37,461 nt of DNA from Gammaproteobacteria bacterium (lineage in GTDB: Bacteria > Pseudomonadota > Gammaproteobacteria > Ga0077536): assembly GCA_030830685.1 (NCBI GenBank), contig JAURMM010000091.1, positions 1 to 37,461 of the forward strand, written 5' to 3'. A program made the translations under genes and the position numbers. Below, piece after piece: positions 23,970-30,991 of this stretch (within the stretch, counting starts at the first letter, position 1; each line of letters opens with the position of its first letter). The notes below the pieces were generated by a model. The model made no database searches. It saw only the letters and a program-made list of their open reading frames with translations, and was not told the DNA's origin.

Positions 23970-25676
23970 GTGAATCCGGTTTTCTTCATCATCCTGCGGC
24001 GTATGCGCACGCCGCTCTTGCTGTTGATTTCTGCTTACGCCATCGCCATCGCCGGACTGGTCATCATCCCGGGCGTTGATGATCGGGGTAACCCTTGGCA
24101 ATTCGATTTCCTGCACGCGTTCTATTTCATCAGCTATACCGCTTCGACGATCGGTTTCGGCGAGGTCCCTTACCCGTTCACGCCGGGCCAGCGACTATGG
24201 GTTTCGCTGTCGATTTACCTGACCGTGCTGGCCTGGCTTTACGCCTTCGGAAACATCCTGACTCTGCTGCAGGACGCAGCGTTCCAGCGCGCCATGGCAC
24301 TGCAACGCTTCAGGCGTCAGGTCCGGCGTCGTACCGAACCGTTCTATCTCATCTGCGGGTACGGCGAGACCGGCATGATGATCGCGCACCTGCTGGCGAG
24401 TTATCGCATCGGCGCGGTGGTGCTCGACAACGATTCGGACGCCATCACGGCCGTCGGTATGGAGACCCAGCTCGGTGATGTGCCGGCGCTGACCGCTGAC
24501 GCGCGCGATCCCGCACAACTTGCAGAGGCCGGGCTGCACCATCCGCTGTGCCTCGGCGTCGTGACGGTGACCGGTGATGATGAGGTGAATGTGGATGTGG
24601 CGCTTGCCACTTTCCTGTTGAACCCTCGCTTGAGGATCCTGTGCCAGGCCCAAACGGATATTGCTGCCTTCAAGCTGCCCGCCAGCCATGGCATGTGCGT
24701 GATCGACCCCTTCAATACCTTCGGTGCGTCTCTTGCGCTGGCGATCCATCAGCCGAGCACGTATCGCTTGCTGCGGATTCTCGGCAATCTGCCGGGCGAG
24801 CCCTTCCCACCCATGATCACGCCTCCCAAGGGACAGTGGATTCTGTGTGGTTACGGACGGTTCGGCCGCGCGATGGAGCGCCACTTGCGGGGACAGGGCG
24901 TGACACTTGGGGTCATCGAGAGCAGCGAATCTGTTTCGAGGCCCATGGCCGTTGTCGGTTCAGGGACTGATATCACTTCCCTTGCAGCGGCGGACATCAA
25001 CGAAGCCTCGGGCATCATCGCCGGCACGGATTCTGATATCTCCAACCTCGGCATTCTGCTCAATGCCCGGGAACTGAATCCCTCCGTGTTCACGGTGCTC
25101 CGGCAGAACCTCGATCTCAACACCCCCCTGGTAGCCGCCGCAAAGCCAGGTCTGGTGATGGAAACCAGCCGTATCGTCGTTGACCAGATTGTGGTGGAGT
25201 TGATCAATCCGCTTCTGCGGAAATTTCTCCTGCTCGCGCGGGATCAGTCCGTAGTCTGGGCGGAGGCTTTGATCGCGCGGCTGCTGGAATTCGATGCCGA
25301 GGCAACCCCCGAATCATTCGTGGTGCCCATCACCAAGGTGGATGCACCCGCCCTGCACGCGCATCTGGCGGCCGGTCGGCGATGCATGCTCGACAATCTG
25401 CTGCGGGATCCGGCCAGCCGCGAGGAAAGATTGCCCTGCGTGGGGTTGCTGGCCGAGTATGCCGGAGAGATCACGCTGCTGCCGGGGCCGACCCATGCGC
25501 TCAGAGCCGGGGAGCAACTGCTTTTTGCGGGCGGCAGCCAGGCGGCGAGGCGGATGCAGCCCAGCCTGTTCGATGAACGCGCGCTGCATTACGTGGTGAC
25601 TGGCGAGGATTTGCCCTCGTCCCGGGTCGGGCAGTGGCTGCGACGGCGTCTGCACGGCGCACCGCCCGCGACCTGA
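23970..25676 (+). CDS. Two-helix potassium channel with tandem RCK domains
   Basis: A 568-residue K+ channel-like protein. Two membrane helices (about residues 12-33 and 78-100) flank a pore loop with the selectivity filter TIGFGE at 60-65. A first RCK/TrkA-N Rossmann domain starts at YLICGYGETG (about residue 126), with the Asp ligand in VVLDND. A second starts at WILCGYGRFG (about residue 290). A C-terminal TrkA-C-like part follows. The GTG start at 23970 puts the first helix at the N-terminus. It closes the PPOX/Rap1a-like/DUF6394-like operon. Such channels set membrane potential and respond to nucleotides or ions at the RCK sites. Confidence 0.92.
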   Translation: MNPVFFIILRRMRTPLLLLISAYAIAIAGLVIIPGVDDRGNPWQFDFLHAFYFISYTASTIGFGEVPYPFTPGQRLWVSLSIYLTVLAWLYAFGNILTLLQDAAFQRAMALQRFRRQVRRRTEPFYLICGYGETGMMIAHLLASYRIGAVVLDNDSDAITAVGMETQLGDVPALTADARDPAQLAEAGLHHPLCLGVVTVTGDDEVNVDVALATFLLNPRLRILCQAQTDIAAFKLPASHGMCVIDPFNTFGASLALAIHQPSTYRLLRILGNLPGEPFPPMITPPKGQWILCGYGRFGRAMERHLRGQGVTLGVIESSESVSRPMAVVGSGTDITSLAAADINEASGIIAGTDSDISNLGILLNARELNPSVFTVLRQNLDLNTPLVAAAKPGLVMETSRIVVDQIVVELINPLLRKFLLLARDQSVVWAEALIARLLEFDAEATPESFVVPITKVDAPALHAHLAAGRRCMLDNLLRDPASREERLPCVGLLAEYAGEITLLPGPTHALRAGEQLLFAGGSQAARRMQPSLFDERALHYVVTGEDLPSSRVGQWLRRRLHGAPPAT

Positions 25677-25694
25677 GACCGTACATGGCCGCGA

Positions 25695-25723
25695 CCGGGC
25701 GTCTGCTGCCCGGCTATTCTTTT
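25695..25723 (+). terminator. Intrinsic terminator after the channel operon
   Basis: CCGGGC pairs with GCCCGG across a 7-nt loop, followed by CTATTCTTTT. It falls 19 bases after the channel stop and just before the sulfurtransferase ribosome site. Confidence 0.55.
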
Positions 25724-25746
25724 GACACTCTCTTCCGGAGGCACTG

Positions 25747-26622
25747 ATGATGAATCTCCCCACTCCCCTGGTTTCCACCGAATGGCTTGCGCAGCATCTT
25801 CAAGCCCCTGAACTTCGAATCTTCGATGCTACGGTCTTTCTTCACATCAATGCACAAGGCCCTGGATACATCCCGGAGAGCGGGCGGGCGAAATGGGCCG
25901 AAGACCACATCCCGGGTGCGTCTTTCATCGATCTGCTGGATGCCTTTTCCGACGCCGCAGCCCCCGTGCGATTCACCATGCCGGATGCCGCAACGTTTGC
26001 GCGACTGGCAGGGCCTGCCGGCATCGGAGATGACAGTTACGTCGTGGTGTACAGCGCCGGAAGCATGATGTGGTCCACGCGTTTCTGGTGGATGCTGCGG
26101 TCCATGGGCTTCGACCGGGCGGCGGTTCTGGACGGCGGTTGGGAAAAATGGGCGGCGGAGGGCCGACCGACCAGCCGTGATTCTGTTCGGCCACCTGCCG
26201 CCAACTTCACGGCCAAGCCTCGGCCAGGACTCTGGGCCAACAAGAGCGACATGCTCGCGGCCATCCAAGACGGAACTGTTTGCACGATCAATGCCCTGTC
26301 ACCTGAGGTCTACACCGGGAGCAAGAACATGTACGGCCGCGCCGGACACATTCCCGGGAGCCACAACGTGTTCTACAACTCGTTGCTGGAAATCCCTCCG
26401 GGGACCTATCTGTCTGCAGACCAGCTCGAGCAACGTTTCAAACCAACAGGAGCCCTCGACAAGTCACGGGTGATTGCCTACTGCGGAGGCGGCATCTCGG
26501 CCACCATGGATGCCTTGGCATTGACCCTGCTCGGTCATCCGGGTGTCAGTGTCTATGACGGGTCGATGATGGAGTGGGTAGCTGACCCGGCCTTGCCACT
26601 CGCGCTGGGCGAACAACCCTGA
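25747..26622 (+). CDS. sseA: Thiosulfate/3-mercaptopyruvate sulfurtransferase (two-domain rhodanese)
   Basis: A 291-residue two-rhodanese-domain sulfurtransferase. The inactive N-terminal domain includes VVYSAGSMMWSTRFWWMLR and VLDGGWEKWAAEG. The active C-terminal domain contains HIPGSHNVFYNS and catalytic C246 in the loop CGGGISA. Mercaptopyruvate enzymes usually have CGSGVTA and thiosulfate enzymes CRKGVTA, so the loop is slightly unusual. The TrkA-channel terminator lies just upstream, and GGAGG precedes the ATG. It converges on the response regulator gene, 16 bases away. The substrate choice between thiosulfate and mercaptopyruvate is open. Confidence 0.88.
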   Translation: MMNLPTPLVSTEWLAQHLQAPELRIFDATVFLHINAQGPGYIPESGRAKWAEDHIPGASFIDLLDAFSDAAAPVRFTMPDAATFARLAGPAGIGDDSYVVVYSAGSMMWSTRFWWMLRSMGFDRAAVLDGGWEKWAAEGRPTSRDSVRPPAANFTAKPRPGLWANKSDMLAAIQDGTVCTINALSPEVYTGSKNMYGRAGHIPGSHNVFYNSLLEIPPGTYLSADQLEQRFKPTGALDKSRVIAYCGGGISATMDALALTLLGHPGVSVYDGSMMEWVADPALPLALGEQP

Positions 26623-26638
26623 GAAGGAGACTGCAGCC

Positions 26639-27283
26639 TCAGCCGACCAGGTTCTCGTCCAGACCCTGGCGCAGGGCGAAGCGCACCAAATCGGCGGTGG
26701 TGGAGAGTGCGAGCTTCTGCAGAAGTCGGGTGCGGTGGGTGCTCACGGTTTTCACGCTGAGATTGAGCTCATTTGCGATTTGGGTCGAGCCCTTGCCGAT
26801 GACGATCATCTGGAAGATCTGATATTCCCGATCGGACAGGTCTTCCAGACTGGCCTCTTCCCGTTTGCGATTGACTGCATCCTTGAGTAAAGCGCCCACG
26901 CTGGGCGTGATATAGGTGCCGCCGCCGGCCAGTGCACGGACCGCTGCGATCACCTCATCCGGATCCGCTCCCTTGTGCAGATAGCCGGCTGCTCCGGCGC
27001 GCAGCGTGCGGACCGCGTAGTTTTCCTCGGGGAAGCGGGTGTAAAGGAGCACGGGCAGGCGCGGGTGCGCGGCGACCACCTCCCGCAGCACCTCGATGCC
27101 GTGCTTGCCGGGCATCGAGATATCGAGGATCGCGACATCAAAGGACGCGCGCGCCAAGACCTGCACTGCCTCTTCCCCGTTCTTGGCGGAGTCTGGGATG
27201 ACGATATCCTGGGTATCAGCAAAGACGTGCGCTAGTCCGGCCTGGACCAAGGGATGATCGTCAATGACGATGACTTTGATCAT
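26639..27283 (-). CDS. NarL/FixJ-type response regulator
   Basis: A 214-residue DNA-binding regulator. The receiver domain has acidic residues at VIDDHP, phosphoacceptor D54 in AILDISMPG, and the conserved Lys in GYLHKG. The LuxR-type helix-turn-helix occupies about residues 145-205: LSDREYQIFQMIVIGKGSTQ followed by LNLSVKTVSTHRTRLLQKL. It overlaps the 3' end of the histidine-kinase gene by 23 bases, so the pair forms one two-component system. Targets unknown; the dimethylformamidase-like operon directly upstream is a candidate by position. Confidence 0.93.
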   Translation of the reverse strand: MIKVIVIDDHPLVQAGLAHVFADTQDIVIPDSAKNGEEAVQVLARASFDVAILDISMPGKHGIEVLREVVAAHPRLPVLLYTRFPEENYAVRTLRAGAAGYLHKGADPDEVIAAVRALAGGGTYITPSVGALLKDAVNRKREEASLEDLSDREYQIFQMIVIGKGSTQIANELNLSVKTVSTHRTRLLQKLALSTTADLVRFALRQGLDENLVG

Positions 27284-29201
27284 GGGGCCTCTCCTCGAAG
27301 ACTGCAGTGCCCGCGGCTCCGCCGCGCGGCAGGGTGAAGGTGATACGGGTTCCGCGGGGTGTTTCAGGCTGGATGTCGAGGCTGCCGCCCAGCTGAGACA
27401 CCCGAGCGCTCATGCCACGAATGCCGTAGGCGTCCGCCGCACCCAGGAGTGCGGGATCAACACCCTTTCCATCATCAACCACATGCAGGGCGCAGCGCAC
27501 CTTGCCCAGCACAAGTTCCACCCGAACCTGGGTGGCCGCGGCATGCTTGGCGACGTTGGTCAGGCTTTCTTGCAGGCAACGGAACAGCGTGATTGCGAGC
27601 TGCTCGGGAACATGCTGGCTCTCCGCCGGCAAACGATGCGAGCACTTGATGCCTGTGCGCTGCTCGAACTCCTTGACGTACCACGCCAGGGTGGCAGAGA
27701 GGCCAAGGAGGTTGAGCATCTGGGGGTGCAAACCGTTGACGATGTCATCCAGCGCATGGCCCGCATTTGAAATCATCTCCTTGGTGCTCGCGAGCAAGTC
27801 GCGCACCGCAGGTGACGCCTCCGCAAGCTGGTTGGCCAGGCGATAGAGGCTGATGTTGGCGGCCGTGAAGACCGCACCAAACTCGTCGTGGATTTCCCGC
27901 GCAATGCGCCGTCGTTCAGTCTCTTGCACGTTTTGCAGATGCTGCATCAGGTCTTTCAGCTCATCGCGTGAGGCGGCGAGCTCGGAGCGGATGCGTTCGC
28001 TTTCCGTGATATCGCGGCAGACCCCGGTCATCACGCGGTGCTCGCCCGAATCGTTCTGCATCTCACCCATGGTGTGGATGAGTCTCACCGAGCCATCAGT
28101 GCGCACGACCCTGAAGATGAAGTCATAGGGTCGGCTGTGTTCGATGGTGGCCTGGACTGCTCTGCCCCATGAGGCCCGATCATCCGGATGCACCAGGGAC
28201 AAAATATCCTCCAGTGACATGTGTGTGGGGGCACCGCTCTCCATGCCGATGATTCGCTGTGCCTCATCGGAGACCGTGATAGCGCCCGTGTCGGGCTCCC
28301 ATTCCCAGCTGCCGACTTGCGCCACGCGCTGCGCAAACTTGAAATTGGCTTCACTTCGGCGCAAGGCCAGTTCGGTGCGCTTGCGTTCGGTGATGTCGAA
28401 GTTGGTGCCCGTCATGACGAGGGGCGCGCCATCCGTATCGTAGTGCGTGACTACGCCCTCGATGTGCACATGCCGTTCATCGCCGGATGGGCGGATAACG
28501 CGCATCTCATCCCGGAAATTGGTGCCCTGATGCGCGGCCGCGCTGAGCGTACGTCGAACGCGCGCGATATCGGCCGGGTGGATGTTCTTTTCGATGTAAA
28601 TGTAATTCGGGGTAAAGGTCGCCGGATCCACGCCCCAGATGCGGTAGCTTTCCTCGGACCACACCACTTCGTTGGTCTGGAGGTTCCATTCCCAGCTGCC
28701 GAGATGCGCTATGGCTTGGGCGGCGGCCAGTCGTGATTCACTCTGGCGCAGGGCTTCCTCTACCTGTCGCCGCGCCGAGATATCGCGCCCAATCCCGAGC
28801 ACGCCAATGATTCGGCCCGAGATATCACGCACCGGGCACTTGAGGGTCTGGAAACGTGACAGGTCGGTGGGGCCGTGTATGCCCTCGGGTTCGTAAGTGA
28901 GGCTCAGGCCGGTTTCGAGCACCAGGCGGTCCGTTCCCGCTGCGTCACGGACATGTCTTTCGTTCGAGATGAAGTCCGTATCCCGAGCACCGATCAATGA
29001 CTCCACCGGGAGGCCGAAATAACGCCCGAAGGCCGCGTTGACCATGAGGTAGCGGCCAGTGTCATCCTTGATGAAAACCAGATCCTCGGTTCCCTCGAGA
29101 ACGCGGGCCACCTCCCCGAAGTTACCCTCGAGGGTGAAATGCCCAGATCGATCGAGCAACGCCGAGAGACTTTTCAGCGAGATTTCTGGGGGTTGATCCA
29201 T
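27261..29201 (-). CDS. Soluble histidine kinase with three PAS domains (NarX/DegS-type HisKA_3)
   Basis: A 646-residue sensor kinase with no membrane helix, so it senses a cytoplasmic signal. PAS 1 covers about residues 20-140 (LVFIKDDTGRYLMVNAAFG). PAS 2 (about 160-275) and PAS 3 (about 290-405) both start with GSWEW and end in the PAC-like DITERKR / DITESER. The HisKA_3 dimerisation helix has the phosphorylated His in RRIAREIHDEFGAVF. The HATPase domain has VVDDGKGVDP and YGIRGMSARV. Three PAS domains fit sensing of redox state or small ligands, but no cofactor can be assigned. The adjacent response regulator is its partner. Confidence 0.92.
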   Translation of the reverse strand: MDQPPEISLKSLSALLDRSGHFTLEGNFGEVARVLEGTEDLVFIKDDTGRYLMVNAAFGRYFGLPVESLIGARDTDFISNERHVRDAAGTDRLVLETGLSLTYEPEGIHGPTDLSRFQTLKCPVRDISGRIIGVLGIGRDISARRQVEEALRQSESRLAAAQAIAHLGSWEWNLQTNEVVWSEESYRIWGVDPATFTPNYIYIEKNIHPADIARVRRTLSAAAHQGTNFRDEMRVIRPSGDERHVHIEGVVTHYDTDGAPLVMTGTNFDITERKRTELALRRSEANFKFAQRVAQVGSWEWEPDTGAITVSDEAQRIIGMESGAPTHMSLEDILSLVHPDDRASWGRAVQATIEHSRPYDFIFRVVRTDGSVRLIHTMGEMQNDSGEHRVMTGVCRDITESERIRSELAASRDELKDLMQHLQNVQETERRRIAREIHDEFGAVFTAANISLYRLANQLAEASPAVRDLLASTKEMISNAGHALDDIVNGLHPQMLNLLGLSATLAWYVKEFEQRTGIKCSHRLPAESQHVPEQLAITLFRCLQESLTNVAKHAAATQVRVELVLGKVRCALHVVDDGKGVDPALLGAADAYGIRGMSARVSQLGGSLDIQPETPRGTRITFTLPRGGAAGTAVFEERPHDQSHRH

Positions 29202-29254
29202 GGCCTGATGGTAGGCCGGAAGAGGCGGCTCCCACCATAGGAAGTTTCCGAAGA

Positions 29255-29280
29255 AACCGAGGGGGCAAGCCCCCCCGGTT
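29255..29280 (-). terminator. Intrinsic terminator of the dimethylformamidase-like operon
   Basis: A 12-bp inverted repeat with one A/C mismatch (AACCGAGGGGGC and its partner) and a 2-base (effectively 4-base) loop follows the cupin stop in the minus direction. It is followed on that strand by TTTCTT. It separates the operon from the downstream two-component genes, though read-through is possible. Confidence 0.65.
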
Positions 29281-29295
29281 CAAGACGGCAGGGCC

Positions 29296-29751
29296 TCAGG
29301 CTGCGGCGCGGCGCTTGGCGTGCCCCTGCTGCATGCGGCGAAGTTCCTCCCACCCGAGGTAGGTGGTGAAACCCTTGTCGTCGAAGAACAGCACCGGGCC
29401 ATCGCAGACGAAGAGATACTCGGTGTCTTCCAGCGCAGTCGTGGCACCGTGGATCATTCCGTTGGGCTCGTAGACGTAGTCACCCGCAGACAGGGTGCCG
29501 TCCCTTACCTGCAGCTTGCCTTTCAGGATGAAGGTGTGGGATGCACTCAGATGCTTGTGCTGGGGCGCTACGAACCCCTTCAGCCAGCGGAAGTGGACGG
29601 CCCAGCGGCCGCTCTCCGCGCCGGTGTAGAGCACCCGCACGAACGCCCGCTCGGGGTCCATGGGCTGCGGGATCCAGTCGTCTTCACTGGCCGGCACCAG
29701 AGTGTCCATGAGTTCCGGATTGATAGGGGAGATGTTCTGCGGCAAAGCCAT
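29296..29751 (-). CDS. Cupin-domain protein, 2,4'-dihydroxyacetophenone-dioxygenase-like
   Basis: A 151-residue single cupin. Metal-binding histidines are visible as H65-x-H67 (PQHKHLSASH), H72 where many cupins have Glu, and H101 in GMIHGA. The GKLQVRDGTLSAGDYVYEP strand pair and the C-terminal FVCDGPVLFFDDKGFTTYLG are as I recall them in 2,4'-dihydroxyacetophenone dioxygenases and relatives, which cleave C-C bonds using Fe(II). ATG 29751 follows GAGGAG by 6 bases; longer upstream starts are not supported. It lies 10 bases after the flavin oxidoreductase and ends the operon. Substrate unknown. Confidence 0.82.
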   Translation of the reverse strand: MALPQNISPINPELMDTLVPASEDDWIPQPMDPERAFVRVLYTGAESGRWAVHFRWLKGFVAPQHKHLSASHTFILKGKLQVRDGTLSAGDYVYEPNGMIHGATTALEDTEYLFVCDGPVLFFDDKGFTTYLGWEELRRMQQGHAKRRAAA

Positions 29752-29761
29752 GATGATCTCC

Positions 29762-30892
29762 TCAACCCACCGCGCGCAGGAAAGCCGGCGCCATGTCGTC
29801 CTCGACCTCGAAGGCAGGGCGTGCACCCAGCTTCTTCAGTTCCGGCATCACTTCCTTGGCGAAGAGGCTAATGTTGGAGCGCGACTGCTCCAGCGACATG
29901 CCGGAATAGCCGAAGACACCGGTGAAGCCGCAGGCATCAGTGCGACCCTGGATGTCCTTGAGCTTTTCATAACACTGCTCCGGGGTACCCCAGACCTGCA
30001 GGTTCATGAAGAATTCCGCCATGCCATCCACACCCATGGTGTCGATGGTCTGGTTGAGCGCGGAGTAATACTCATAGCCCTTGGTGGTGGCGAAGTGGTT
30101 GCTGTGCATCTCGTAGTGCTGGACCACCGAGCGCCAGTAACCGGAGATGTACTTGCGGGCCAGCTCCTCGGCGCGGCCGGCATCCTTGTCGCACATCACC
30201 CAGCCCGCCACGATGGGATTGGGCGCGGCGCGGCCGTGCACGGTCTTGAACAGCTCGTTGTACTCGCGCAGTTCCTGCGCGTGCTGCTCCCACGGCTTCT
30301 GCGGGATCACCAGCAGGCCCACGCCCAGCTTGGCCATGATCTGGGAGGATTCCGCCGAGACTGCTGCGGCATAGGTACGGTTGCGGAAGGACTTGAAGGG
30401 CTCGGGACGGATGCGCGCGCGCGGCTGCTTGATGTGCTTGCCGTCATATTCGCAGTAGCCCTGCTCGAGGCCCTGCAGGACCATCTCGGCGCTTTCCACG
30501 AAGCGCTCGCGGGAATCCCCCATGTTGAGCCTGAAGCCTTCGAACTCTACGCGGGCAAGCCCGCGGCCGATGCCGAACAGTGCACGCCCGTCGCTCATGC
30601 AATCGAGCATGGACATCTTTTCGGCCACGCGCATCGGGTCGTTCCACGGCAATACCACAACCATGGTCCCCAGCTTGACCTTGCGGCAGGCACCGCCGAT
30701 GAAGGACAGGAAATCCACCACATCGGGCATCATGGTGTAGTCGGTGAAGTGGTGCTCGATGCCCCATACGGAATCGAAGCCCAGGCCTTCGGCCATCAAC
30801 GCAATCTTCATGTCCTTCTGGTAGACGGAATAATCGCTGGTGCCCTGGGCGCGGTCCGGGTTCTGGAAGATGGCTGCCATACCTACGTGCAT
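29762..30892 (-). CDS. LLM-class (luciferase-like) flavin-dependent oxidoreductase
   Basis: A 376-residue bacterial-luciferase-like TIM-barrel oxidoreductase, likely FMN- or F420-dependent. SVWGIEHHFTDYTMMPDVVDF, GTMVVVLPWNDPMRVAEKM and ALFGIGRGLARVEFEGF are typical. GAGGAGG sits 6 bases before ATG 30892, which sets the start. It lies 99 bases after the dimethylformamidase-like large subunit; this gap holds a 7-bp hairpin (30965-30985). It needs a flavin reductase if it is a two-component monooxygenase; none is in the window. Its place in the operon suggests oxidative processing of the amide-derived compound. Confidence 0.9.
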   Translation of the reverse strand: MHVGMAAIFQNPDRAQGTSDYSVYQKDMKIALMAEGLGFDSVWGIEHHFTDYTMMPDVVDFLSFIGGACRKVKLGTMVVVLPWNDPMRVAEKMSMLDCMSDGRALFGIGRGLARVEFEGFRLNMGDSRERFVESAEMVLQGLEQGYCEYDGKHIKQPRARIRPEPFKSFRNRTYAAAVSAESSQIMAKLGVGLLVIPQKPWEQHAQELREYNELFKTVHGRAAPNPIVAGWVMCDKDAGRAEELARKYISGYWRSVVQHYEMHSNHFATTKGYEYYSALNQTIDTMGVDGMAEFFMNLQVWGTPEQCYEKLKDIQGRTDACGFTGVFGYSGMSLEQSRSNISLFAKEVMPELKKLGARPAFEVEDDMAPAFLRAVG

Positions 30893-30964
30893 TGTCGACC
30901 TCCTCGCTGTGCGGGTGTTTCCCCGCCTGTTTGTTGCTTTCCTTGACGCCTGTCTGGAACAGGG

Positions 30965-30985
30965 TTGCAGCCAGTGTAGCTGCAA
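30965..30985 (-). other. Intercistronic 7-bp hairpin
   Basis: TTGCAGC and GCTGCAA pair across a 7-base loop in the 99-base gap between the dimethylformamidase-like and flavin oxidoreductase genes. It lacks a T-run, so it may set relative expression or be chance. Confidence 0.25.
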
Positions 30986-30991
30986 GCCGCG

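Noticed and set aside
25722-25727. TTGACA as a -35 box for the sulfurtransferase gene
   Set aside because: Only about 20 bases remain before the ATG, with no -10 box at proper spacing. It overlaps the T-rich end of the terminator.
29276-29286. GGTTCAAG word resembling a tRNA T-loop
   Set aside because: No cloverleaf can be built around it. The sequence is part of the terminator stem.
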